A DNA stretch of 64,000 nt. It comes from an uncultured Lachnospira sp. Its GTDB lineage: Bacteria > Bacillota > Clostridia > Lachnospirales > Lachnospiraceae. Positions 1 to 8,254 of the stretch are shown in pieces (position 1 is the stretch's first letter; every line of letters starts with the position of its first letter). The position numbers and the translations under genes were made by a program. Below the pieces are notes generated by a model that was given only the letters and a program-made list of their open reading frames with translations, was not told the origin of the DNA and did no database searches. The stretch covers positions 1 to 64,000 of the forward strand of contig CAJUBU010000010.1 of NCBI GenBank assembly GCA_910585095.1, in the 5' to 3' direction.

Positions 1-65
1 CTGAAACAAGGATGTCCCCCACTTATGCCTTTGTAGCATTGACGTGGGGGACTTTCTTGATGAGG
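1..65 (-). mobile_element. IS200/IS605-type remnant end, cut by window edge
   Basis: A 9-bp perfect inverted repeat (GTCCCCCAC at 14-22 and GTGGGGGAC at 44-52) encloses a second short one (ATGC/GCAT). On the minus strand the element begins with CCTCATCAAG directly after TTTAA (rc of 66-70). The same end, with the same hairpin-bearing continuation, recurs at 31777-31945, and short pieces recur at 42051-42066 and 39630-39643. An element end abutting a fixed TTTAA without target duplication is how IS200/IS605 elements insert. No transposase or TnpB gene is visible here; the rest lies outside the window. The family assignment is inference. Confidence 0.5.
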
Positions 66-1301
66 TTAAATATTCACCTTTACAATCTTTGGTCTCAATC
101 CATCTTCTTCCAATTTTTTAACAATTTCATTCTTATGTTCATGTCCAAACGCTTCAATGGTTATTCTAAGCTCAACGGTAGCTTTTCTGTTAATACTTAC
201 AAACTGGTTATGTTCCAGTTTAATAACATTTCCATTTGCCTCAGCTATAATGCTTGCAACACGAACAAGCTCGCCCGGCTTGTCTGGAAGCAAAACAGAA
301 ACTGTAAAAATTCTGCTTCGCTGAACAAGACCTTGCTGTACAACAGAAGACATCGTTATCACATCCATATTGCCACCTGAAAGAATAGCAACAATTTTTT
401 TATCTTTTACTTTAAGCTGTTTTAATGCTGCCACCGTCAAAAGTCCTGAATTTTCCACAACCATCTTATGATTTTCTACCATATCAAGAAATGCAACAAT
501 CAAATCTTCATCAGGAACTGCAATCACATCATCCAGATTTTTTTGAAGATATGGGAATAATTTATCGCCTGGCGTTTGAACAGCCGTTCCATCTGCAATA
601 GTATTGACAGAAGGAAGCGTTACCACTTTTCCCTCTTTCAGCGATACCTGAAGACAATTAGCGCCTGCTGGTTCAATACCAATCACTTTTATACTTGGAT
701 TTAAAAATTTTGCCAGAGCAGAAACGCCTGTAGCTAGTCCACCGCCGCCAACAGGAACAAGAATATAATCGACGGTTGGCAATTCTTTTATTATCTCCAT
801 AGCAATAGAACCTTGTCCTGTAGCTACATCAAGGTCATTAAACGGATGAACAAATGTAAGTCCTTCTTTTTCGGCAAGATTCATTGCATATTCACAGGAC
901 TCATCATATACATTGCCATATAAAATAACATTGGCACCATAATTTTTTGTTCGATTAACCTTGATAAGCGGTGTTGTTGTTGGCATAACAACCGTTGCCT
1001 TCACGCCATATTTTTTAGCTGCATAGGCAACACCCTGTGCATGATTGCCAGCGGATGCCGTAATCAACCCTTTTTTTCTTTCCTCATCGGATAATGTACT
1101 TATTTTATAGTAGGCTCCCCTTACCTTATAAGCTCCTGTATACTGCATATTTTCTGGTTTAAGATAAACTTTATTACCCGTTTTGTTGCTAAAATATTCA
1201 CTAAATACAAGATTCGTATCTAATGTGACTTCTTTTACTTTTTCAGAAGCCTCCTCAAATTTTTTTAACGATAACTTTTCCATTATTTTCCTATTCTCCA
1301 C
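66..1301 (-). CDS. ilvA: threonine ammonia-lyase (threonine dehydratase), PLP-dependent
   Basis: It deaminates threonine to 2-oxobutanoate, the first committed step to isoleucine or a catabolic step. The 411 residues hold a PLP fold with the cofactor lysine in TGAYKVRGA (about K59), the substrate/phosphate loop SAGNHAQG (about 83-90), a glycine-rich PLP loop GGGGLATG (about 185) and SGGNMD near 309. A single ACT domain spans about 330-411, which fits the roughly 400-residue one-ACT subfamily rather than the 500-residue two-ACT E. coli IlvA, so feedback regulation could differ. Two starts are possible: GTG at 1301 behind AAGGA, or ATG at 1283. Its TAA stop overlaps the TTTAA at which a mobile-element remnant begins. 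It is the last gene of the ftsY-side series but is separated by 61 bases. Confidence 0.9.
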   Translation of the reverse strand: MENRKIMEKLSLKKFEEASEKVKEVTLDTNLVFSEYFSNKTGNKVYLKPENMQYTGAYKVRGAYYKISTLSDEERKKGLITASAGNHAQGVAYAAKKYGVKATVVMPTTTPLIKVNRTKNYGANVILYGNVYDESCEYAMNLAEKEGLTFVHPFNDLDVATGQGSIAMEIIKELPTVDYILVPVGGGGLATGVSALAKFLNPSIKVIGIEPAGANCLQVSLKEGKVVTLPSVNTIADGTAVQTPGDKLFPYLQKNLDDVIAVPDEDLIVAFLDMVENHKMVVENSGLLTVAALKQLKVKDKKIVAILSGGNMDVITMSSVVQQGLVQRSRIFTVSVLLPDKPGELVRVASIIAEANGNVIKLEHNQFVSINRKATVELRITIEAFGHEHKNEIVKKLEEDGLRPKIVKVNI

Positions 1302-1368
1302 TTCTATCCTTTAATTTTCATTTCTGTATTGTTTTTTTCACAAGGAGCAAAATGTTAAATTTTTCTAC

Positions 1369-2307
1369 TTATACTTCATTATCCTGTTCCTCATGCTTCA
1401 CGTCAAACAACGCATTGACAAATGTATCTGAATCAAATTTTTGCAAATCTTCCACATGTTCACCAACACCAATATATTTTACAGGAATCCCCATCTCTGC
1501 CTGAATGGCAACGGCAATTCCGCCCTTTGCTGTCCCGTCCATCTTCGTAAGAATAATTCCTGTAATATTGGTAACATCATTAAATTCTTTTAATTGAGAC
1601 AGTGCATTTTGACCTGTTGTAGCATCCAATACAATCAAATTTTCTCTGTACGCATCAGAATACTCTCTTTCAATAATTCTGTCAATCTTTCGCAGTTCTT
1701 CCATCAAATTTTTTTTGTTATGAAGTCGTCCTGCTGTATCACACAGTAAAACATCGACATTTCTTGCTTTAGCGGCGGCGATGGAATCATAAATAACTGC
1801 CGCAGGATCTGAACCTTCCGACTGTGCAATGATATCAGTTCCTGTTCTGTTTGACCACTCCGTGAGCTGCTCAATGGCGGCAGCTCGAAATGTATCGGCA
1901 GCAGCCATCAAAACCCTTTTATTTTGCGCTCTTAAATGCCCTGCAAGTTTTCCTACAGATGTTGTCTTTCCAACCCCATTTACGCCAATTAACATTACAA
2001 TGGATTTGCAGTTTTCAAATTCATACGCATTTTCACCAAGATTCATTTTCTCTTTTATGGTATCAATTAAAAGTTGTTTGCAATCCGTCGGATTTTTAAT
2101 TTTATTTTCTTTTACTTTTATTTTTAAATCCTCAATAATTTCCTCCGTAGCCCGAACGCCAATATCTCCCATAATTAAGGTTTCCTCAAGTTCTTCATAA
2201 AATTCATCATCAATACTTGAAAAACCGCTGAATATTGAATCAATACCTGCTACAATATTATTCCTTGTTTTTGTAAGACCTTCTTTTAATTTACTAAACA
2301 GCCCCAT
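1369..2307 (-). CDS. ftsY: signal recognition particle receptor FtsY
   Basis: This is the SRP receptor GTPase, which docks SRP-ribosome complexes to the membrane for co-translational insertion. The 312-residue protein has a short N-terminal A region and an NG domain: P-loop GVNGVGKT (about 108-115), DTFRAAA, DTAGR and the guanine-specificity motif TKMDG followed by GTAKGG. The ATG at 2307 is chosen over one 33 bases upstream because AAGGGG lies 6 bases before it. It overlaps the 3' end of smc by 14 bases, which suggests translational coupling. The smc-ftsY order is conserved in Firmicutes. Confidence 0.95.
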   Translation of the reverse strand: MGLFSKLKEGLTKTRNNIVAGIDSIFSGFSSIDDEFYEELEETLIMGDIGVRATEEIIEDLKIKVKENKIKNPTDCKQLLIDTIKEKMNLGENAYEFENCKSIVMLIGVNGVGKTTSVGKLAGHLRAQNKRVLMAAADTFRAAAIEQLTEWSNRTGTDIIAQSEGSDPAAVIYDSIAAAKARNVDVLLCDTAGRLHNKKNLMEELRKIDRIIEREYSDAYRENLIVLDATTGQNALSQLKEFNDVTNITGIILTKMDGTAKGGIAVAIQAEMGIPVKYIGVGEHVEDLQKFDSDTFVNALFDVKHEEQDNEV

Positions 2308-5300
2308 TGTATCCCCTTTCTTTTTCCAATTTATCCTCAATCAAATCGACCGAAACTAGTGTTGAAACACCTTTTTCCTGCATGGTAATACCATATAGAC
2401 GGTCTGCTGCATTCATCGTGCCTCTTCTGTGTGTAATGACGATAAACTGTGTATGTTTTGTCAACTTATGAAGATAATTTGCAAATCGTTCTACATTGGA
2501 ATCATCAAGCGCCGCTTCAATTTCGTCCAACAAGCAAAATGGTGAAGGCTTTAAATTTTGTATGGCAAACAGTAATGCAATCGCTGTCAACGCTCGTTCT
2601 CCACCAGAAAGCTGCATCATATTTTGAAGTTTTTTTCCAGGCGGCTGAGAAATAATATGAATACCAGCTTCTAAGATATCCTCATCTTCCATAAGCTGTA
2701 TGGTTCCTCGACCTCCGCCAAAAAGCTCTTTAAATACGTTGTCAAACGCTACTTTAATCTCCTCAAATTTTTGCTTAAATTGAACCCTCATTCCAGTATC
2801 TAAATCTTTAATAATTGTATTTAATACATTTTCGGACTCAATCAAATCATCATGCTGTTCCTTTAAAAACGTATATCGTTCGCTGACCTGTTTGTATTCT
2901 TCAATTGCATTGACATTGACGTCACCTAACGATTTTATCTGTGTTTTTAACGCTTGTATTTGTTTTTTAATAAAGGATAAACTTGTAAGATTTTCATCTT
3001 TAAATGGAAGCGCATAACTATATGTCAATTCATATTCTTCCCACATATAGTTAATAATGTTATCATTGGCTTCCTCCTGCTTTTCTATACTAGCATTTAA
3101 ACGAGTTGCCTCTTTATCCAAATCTGATATATGCGCGCTAATTTGTTCTCTCTTTTCAAAAAATGCCTTGTGTGTCTCATTCCATTGTTCTCGCATAGCC
3201 TTTAATTCATCTACCTTTTTATGACAATGATTCATTTGCTTTTCGGCATTTTTTATCTGTTCTTTTACATCTACAATTTCGTTATTTTTGGCTGCAATAT
3301 CATCATTTGTTGTCGCCATTTTTGTGATAATATCCGCTTTTTCATTTTCTAAAGCCTTAATTTCGGACTCCAAACGCTGCATATTTTCATGGATAAAATC
3401 ATCTTTTTGAACCAGTGAAGAATACTCAATCGTTATTTGCTGTGCCAAAAGATTTTGTTTGTTTTCCTCTTGATGTTTTTGCAATAATAACTCATTTAAT
3501 GCATCAATTTCTTTTTGTGTTGATTCCTTTTTATGGTCTAATTCATTTGAATTTTTTGTTACATTTGACAATTGCAAATTGATATCGTTTATTTCATGGT
3601 CAATTTCTGCAATATTTTGAACAGCCAGCTTATACGTTTTTATAATATCTTCTTTTTTACTTTTGGCTTGATTTAAGTTCATCTGGACAGTATTCATTAC
3701 AATCTGTGCTTCTCTCATCAATTGATTGCTATTGTCCAATTGTTCTCTCAATAAGGTTCGTTCTTGTCTTTGTCTAGACAATTCCTCCTTATATTCTCTA
3801 AGCTCTTTATTTATTACAGCAACATTTTTTTTCAGTTCTTCTATCTCACGTCTCCTGCCAAGTAAATTATTGGTATTTTTAAAGGCGCCGCCTGTCATAG
3901 AACCGCCCGGATTAAGCTGTTCCCCTTCCAATGTTACAATTCTTATACTATGTTTATATTTTCTGGCAATGACAAGCGCATTATCAATTGTATCAACCAC
4001 TAAAATACGCCCTAACAAATATTTTGCAAGTTTTTCATATTCAAAACTTACTTTAACAAGATTACTTGCAATGCCCACAACGCCATTTTCCTTTATACAA
4101 GGTTCTTTTTCAAGTGTATTTTTCCCGCTGATTGTTGACAATGGCAAAAAAGTAGCTCGTCCAAATTTATTTTCTTTTAAATATGCAATCAGTTCTTTTG
4201 CTGTATTCTCATTGTCGGTAACAATATTTTGTATGGTTCCTCCTAATGCCGTCTCAATAGCTGTCTCATATTTTTTTTCAACCTTAATGACATCGGCAAT
4301 TACACCAAGTATTCCCTTATTTGAAGCTTTTTGCTCCATAATCTTTTTTATGCTGTTTCCATAACCATCATACTTTGTGGTAATATCAATTAATGATTCC
4401 AGCTTTGATTTTTCTCTATGGTATCCTGCCTGCTGCTTGTCAATAAGATTGGTAAGTTCTCCAATACGCTGCCTATTTTTTTCTATATTGGCATTCAATT
4501 GGTTAATATTATTTTCAACTTCTTTTATCTTATTTTGTTCTTCTAAAAACTGCTTTTCATATTGACAAAGAATATCATCTTGAATATTCTCCTCACTTTT
4601 ATATTGAATAATCTGACTGTTATACTCTGCTTTACGAATATTGAACTGTTCTAACATTGTTGCAAGGCGCTGATTATTTGCAACTATTGAATTTTTTTCA
4701 CCTAAAAGTCCAAAAATAACATTATTATTCCAATCAATTTTTTCAGAAATTTCTGTTATAGAATTTTGCATTATTTTTGACTGCTGTTCGATATCTTTTT
4801 TCTTTTGTTTATACTCCTTTAAACGATTGTTAAGTTCTTCTTTTTCTTTCTTTTGACATTCTATCTCTTGCTTCTTTTCCTCAATGGAACGGTCAATTAC
4901 TTGCTGTCTGTCTGTAAAATGTGTATTGCTTGCCTCAATGGTTTTTATCTGCTCTGCATATACATTTATCATACCTTCCAAACGCTCTTTTTCAACTTCT
5001 GTATCGGACAGCATATGATTAGTGCTATCCAAATCATTATTTAAGCGTTTGAGCTGTTCTTCAATATCTTCATATTCTGCTTTTGTCGCATCATAATTGT
5101 CATTAGACTGTTTTAAATCAGTCATAACAATCTCTAATTTTGAATTAAGATTTGAAAGTTCCATTTTAATTTTTTCATGTTCTAATAAAAACGCATTGAC
5201 ATCATGTATTTTTAAATTTTCTTTTAATTTTAAATATTCTCTTGCTTTTTCAGACTGTTCTTTTAACGGTTCAACTTGTTTTTCCAGCTCTGCCAAAATA

Positions 5301-5878
5301 TCTTTTACACGCACCAAATTTTCATGCTCATGTTCCAGCTTTTTAATCGATGCCGCTTTTCTTCTTTTAAATTTGACAATTCCTGCTGCCTCGTCAAACA
5401 ATTCTCGTCGTTCCTCTGGCTTTCCGCTAAGAATTTTATCAATCTGACCTTGACCTATAATCGAATAACCCTCTTTGCCAATACCTGTGTCATAAAACAA
5501 TTCCGTTATATCCCTTAACCGACAGCTATTGCCATTGATTTTATATTCGCTTTCTCCAGAACGAAATACTTTTCTTGTGATAGTCACCACATTGTAATCA
5601 ACCAAAAGTGCATGGTCTGAATTGTCTAATGTAATGGATACATAAGCATACCCCACCGGTTTTCTCGCCTGTGTGCCTGCAAATATAACATCTTCCATTT
5701 TTGCACCACGAAGCTGTTTTGCACTCTGTTCACCCAAAACCCAACGAACCGCATCGGCAACATTGCTTTTGCCGGAACCATTTGGTCCTACAATACCTGT
5801 AATGCCTGTTGGAAATTCAAATACAATTCGATTTACAAACGATTTAAATCCTTGCACTTCTATACTTTTTAAATACAT
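2294..5878 (-). CDS. smc: chromosome segregation ATPase SMC
   Basis: This is a full-length 1,194-residue SMC protein, which forms a ring-shaped condensin with ScpA/ScpB to compact and separate chromosomes. The N-terminal Walker A is GPNGSGKSN (about 32-40). It is followed by a long coiled coil, a hinge around 510-690 (glycine-rich, ending near GGSMTGG), a second coiled coil, then the ABC signature LSGGERA and Walker B FCLLDEIEAALDD near 1,090-1,130. The start codon overlaps the rnc stop codon as TAATG, so smc is translationally coupled to rnc. No anomalies are seen. Confidence 0.97.
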   Translation of the reverse strand: MYLKSIEVQGFKSFVNRIVFEFPTGITGIVGPNGSGKSNVADAVRWVLGEQSAKQLRGAKMEDVIFAGTQARKPVGYAYVSITLDNSDHALLVDYNVVTITRKVFRSGESEYKINGNSCRLRDITELFYDTGIGKEGYSIIGQGQIDKILSGKPEERRELFDEAAGIVKFKRRKAASIKKLEHEHENLVRVKDILAELEKQVEPLKEQSEKAREYLKLKENLKIHDVNAFLLEHEKIKMELSNLNSKLEIVMTDLKQSNDNYDATKAEYEDIEEQLKRLNNDLDSTNHMLSDTEVEKERLEGMINVYAEQIKTIEASNTHFTDRQQVIDRSIEEKKQEIECQKKEKEELNNRLKEYKQKKKDIEQQSKIMQNSITEISEKIDWNNNVIFGLLGEKNSIVANNQRLATMLEQFNIRKAEYNSQIIQYKSEENIQDDILCQYEKQFLEEQNKIKEVENNINQLNANIEKNRQRIGELTNLIDKQQAGYHREKSKLESLIDITTKYDGYGNSIKKIMEQKASNKGILGVIADVIKVEKKYETAIETALGGTIQNIVTDNENTAKELIAYLKENKFGRATFLPLSTISGKNTLEKEPCIKENGVVGIASNLVKVSFEYEKLAKYLLGRILVVDTIDNALVIARKYKHSIRIVTLEGEQLNPGGSMTGGAFKNTNNLLGRRREIEELKKNVAVINKELREYKEELSRQRQERTLLREQLDNSNQLMREAQIVMNTVQMNLNQAKSKKEDIIKTYKLAVQNIAEIDHEINDINLQLSNVTKNSNELDHKKESTQKEIDALNELLLQKHQEENKQNLLAQQITIEYSSLVQKDDFIHENMQRLESEIKALENEKADIITKMATTNDDIAAKNNEIVDVKEQIKNAEKQMNHCHKKVDELKAMREQWNETHKAFFEKREQISAHISDLDKEATRLNASIEKQEEANDNIINYMWEEYELTYSYALPFKDENLTSLSFIKKQIQALKTQIKSLGDVNVNAIEEYKQVSERYTFLKEQHDDLIESENVLNTIIKDLDTGMRVQFKQKFEEIKVAFDNVFKELFGGGRGTIQLMEDEDILEAGIHIISQPPGKKLQNMMQLSGGERALTAIALLFAIQNLKPSPFCLLDEIEAALDDSNVERFANYLHKLTKHTQFIVITHRRGTMNAADRLYGITMQEKGVSTLVSVDLIEDKLEKERGYNGAV

Positions 5879-6597
5879 TATTTCTTCCCTTTCGGTTTGA
5901 TATCAATGTTTCTTTTTTTCAATAATAAAAGAGCCTCATATGCCGCCTTTTGCTGTGCTGCCTTTTTCGTATGTCCACTAGCTTGAACATGAAACAAATC
6001 GCTGCATTTTGCACTGACAACAAATGTCTTGTCATGTTCTGGTCCTGCTTCTGATATCTGTTCATACTCTACATCTAATCCACGTGCCTGTACAACTTCC
6101 TGTAAAATAGTCTTGCTATCATAAAAGAGCTTTTTATTCTCCAAATCATTTAATATAAATTTTTCAATAAACTCTTTTGCATTAGCAAACCCACCATCTA
6201 TATAAATAGAGCCTATCAATGCTTCACAGGCATCAGATATAATGGAATCACGCTCTCGTCCTCCTGTCAATTCTTCCCCTTTTCCAAGCATAATATATTT
6301 TTGCAGACCAAAACTTCGGGCGCACATTGCTAATGTAGGCTCGCAAACAATACTTGCACGCAGCCTAGACATTTCTCCTTCGCTCATTTGATTATTTCGA
6401 TAAATATAATCACTTGAAGTTAGTTCTAACACGGCATCTCCTAAAAATTCAAGCCGTTCATTATTGCTTACCTTTTTTAATTTTATCTCATTGGCATAGG
6501 AACTATGTGTTAAAGCATTTTTTAACATATTAATATCATTAAATTGATAACCTATACGATTTTGAAATTCATCTAAATTTGTGTTGTGCTGAGGCAT
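5878..6597 (-). CDS. rnc: ribonuclease III
   Basis: This endonuclease cuts double-stranded RNA and processes rRNA and some mRNAs. The 239-residue protein has the catalytic signature NERLEFLGDAVLEL near residue 40, a second acidic pair in DACEALIGSIYIDGG, and a C-terminal double-stranded-RNA-binding domain ending in KKAAQQKAAYEAL. ATG at 6597 is preferred because AAGGAG lies 4 bases upstream; the open frame continues seven codons further. It lies between the acpP terminator and smc, the usual rnc-smc-ftsY order. Confidence 0.96.
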   Translation of the reverse strand: MPQHNTNLDEFQNRIGYQFNDINMLKNALTHSSYANEIKLKKVSNNERLEFLGDAVLELTSSDYIYRNNQMSEGEMSRLRASIVCEPTLAMCARSFGLQKYIMLGKGEELTGGRERDSIISDACEALIGSIYIDGGFANAKEFIEKFILNDLENKKLFYDSKTILQEVVQARGLDVEYEQISEAGPEHDKTFVVSAKCSDLFHVQASGHTKKAAQQKAAYEALLLLKKRNIDIKPKGKK

Positions 6598-6637
6598 TTT
6601 ACTCCTTTCATGCCGCATACGGCAAGGCTTTTATGTC

Positions 6638-6670
6638 AAATAAAAGGCTACCGCTCCAATGCGACAGCCT
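6638..6670 (-). terminator. Rho-independent terminator between acpP and rnc
   Basis: Read on the minus strand, AGGCTGTCGC and GCGGTAGCCT form a 10-bp stem (two G-U pairs) with a 6-nt loop, followed by TTTTATTT. It would end plsX-acpP transcripts, or attenuate read-through into rnc-smc-ftsY. A TTGACA hexamer follows at 6632-6637, but I see no convincing -10 box at the right distance. Confidence 0.7.
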
Positions 6671-6705
6671 CATTTTATGCAACAAAATAACAAAAACTCT
6701 AAAGA

Positions 6706-6930
6706 TTAAAGCACCGTTTTAATCTGTTCAACTGCATCGGATACTGTTACAATCTTTTCTGTTGCTTCATCAGGAATCTTAATCTCAAATGTATCCTCAA
6801 TACCCATAATAATCTGTAAAACATCTAAAGAATCTGCTCCCAATTCTTCAAATGTACTTTCCAATGTAATTTTTGATTTGTCAATATCCAACACTTCCGC
6901 AATAATTCCCTGCATTTTTTCAAATTCCAT
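6706..6930 (-). CDS. acpP: acyl carrier protein
   Basis: This 74-residue acidic helical protein carries fatty-acyl intermediates on 4'-phosphopantetheine. The attachment serine is in GADSLD (Ser34), in the classic DSL motif at the start of helix II. A GGAGG lies 7 bases before the ATG. It sits between plsX and rnc in the conserved fatty-acid/phospholipid cluster. Confidence 0.97.
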   Translation of the reverse strand: MEFEKMQGIIAEVLDIDKSKITLESTFEELGADSLDVLQIIMGIEDTFEIKIPDEATEKIVTVSDAVEQIKTVL

Positions 6931-6955
6931 TACAAACCTCCTAAAATAACTTTTA

Positions 6956-7996
6956 TCAACTTTCTATTTCTTCTTTTTCTTCTTTTTTCATTGACTTTGC
7001 TATTAATTGATTAATGTTTTGCTGTTTAAATTTAACACATTGAAGCAGTGCATTTTTTATCTCTTTTGATTTTGCATTGCCATGCACTTTTACGACCAGA
7101 CCATTTAATCCAATTAACGGCGCGCCGCCATACTCTGTGGCATCCATCTTTTTAAGCTCTTGCTTGAGAGCTTTTTTTATCAATAAAGCACCAATCTTAG
7201 TTTTGACACTTTTCATCATACAGCCCTTGATGGTCTTAATTAAAGTGGACGCTGTACCCTCATATAATTTTAAAATAACATTTCCAACAAAAGCATCACA
7301 GACAATCACATCGGCTTCCCCGTTTGGAATTTCTCTGGCTTCAATACTGCCAATAAAATGGATATCCTTACATTCTTTTAACAAAGGATATGTTGCTTTT
7401 ACAAGTGCATTTCCTTTTTCTTCCTCCACACCGACATTAACAATAGCTACTTTTGGCTTTTTAATGCCAATAATATGCTCCATATACAAAGAACCCATCT
7501 TTGCCCATTGAATCAAAAAGTTCGGTCTTGCATCGACATTGCCGCCGCTGTCTATCAGTATAGAAACACCTTTTGACGTAGGAATCAACGGAGCCATTGG
7601 AGGACGCTCTACCCCTTTAATCTTGCCTACAATGGTCTGACCTCCAACAATAATAGCACCTGAACTTCCTGCTGAAACAAACGCATCAGCCTCGCCGTTT
7701 TTTACAATATACAATGCTTTTACAAGAGAAGATTCTTTTTTTCTCCGAACTGCCATAACAGGCGAATCACCTGTTTCAATGACATCTCTTGCATCGGTAA
7801 TTTTTATTCTATCTTTATTATATTTATATTTTTTAAGCTGCTCTTTTATTAATTCTTGTTTTCCAACAAGATTTACCTCAATATTATTTGTTGCATTTAC
7901 TGCATTTACTGCACCTTTTACAATCTCACCTGGAGCGTTATCACCTCCCATTGCATCCAATGCAACCCTACATAGTTGAGCCATATCAACAACCAT
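6956..7996 (-). CDS. plsX: phosphate acyltransferase PlsX
   Basis: PlsX makes acyl-phosphate from acyl-ACP and phosphate, feeding PlsY for phosphatidic acid synthesis at the inner membrane face. The N-terminal VALDAMGGDNAP, the SAGSSGA motif and DAFVGNVILK are characteristic of the family. The 346 residues are close to the usual length, with a short Lys/Glu-rich tail. The start is uncertain: ATG at 7996 is only 1 base from AAAGG, and ATG at 7984 is about 13 bases away. A promoter lies about 100 bases upstream. In related genomes rpmF precedes plsX directly; here a 34-kb block separates them. Confidence 0.95.
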   Translation of the reverse strand: MVVDMAQLCRVALDAMGGDNAPGEIVKGAVNAVNATNNIEVNLVGKQELIKEQLKKYKYNKDRIKITDARDVIETGDSPVMAVRRKKESSLVKALYIVKNGEADAFVSAGSSGAIIVGGQTIVGKIKGVERPPMAPLIPTSKGVSILIDSGGNVDARPNFLIQWAKMGSLYMEHIIGIKKPKVAIVNVGVEEEKGNALVKATYPLLKECKDIHFIGSIEAREIPNGEADVIVCDAFVGNVILKLYEGTASTLIKTIKGCMMKSVKTKIGALLIKKALKQELKKMDATEYGGAPLIGLNGLVVKVHGNAKSKEIKNALLQCVKFKQQNINQLIAKSMKKEEKEEIES

Positions 7997-8088
7997 ACCT
8001 TTCTGTCAATTCGTCCATTTTGCTTTGAAACTTAAAGTCTTGCACAAAATTTGCAAAATCAACAAGTATCAGACCAAAGCCTTGCCTT

Positions 8089-8117
8089 AATATACTATAA
8101 AATGGTTGATAAATCAA
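8089..8117 (-). promoter_or_regulatory. sigma-A-type promoter for plsX-acpP
   Basis: On the minus strand TTGATT (rc of 8112-8117) and TATATT (rc of 8089-8094) are separated by exactly 17 bases. This lies about 93 bases before the plsX start. Such a promoter would let plsX be transcribed despite its separation from rpmF. I saw no clear FapR-type operator around it. Confidence 0.6.
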
Positions 8118-8197
8118 GAAAAAGTATAGACATTAATGGTAAAATTTAAAAAAATAGACCCTACTACAAGAAGCCTCTTGACTCATTACTTGCGAAA

Positions 8198-8250
8198 ATC
8201 AAAAATAGGACTGCCGCAAAATGAATTTCTCATTTCACAGCAATCCCTTC
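8198..8250 (-). terminator. repeated hairpin element / terminator after the giant surface-protein gene
   Basis: On the minus strand the sequence between GGGATTGCTG and CAGTCC folds into a long stem of about 17 pairs with several G-U pairs around a GAAAT loop. It is followed by TATTTTTGATTTT. It begins a few bases past the stop of the 3,493-codon gene and fits a Rho-independent terminator. A nearly identical sequence lies after rpmF at 42072-42121 in the same orientation, so the two bracket the inserted block. The stretch from 8118 to 8197 shows nothing else recognisable except ACTCATTACTTGCG (8181-8194), echoed at 52766-52779. Confidence 0.65.
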
Positions 8251-8254
8251 ATTT

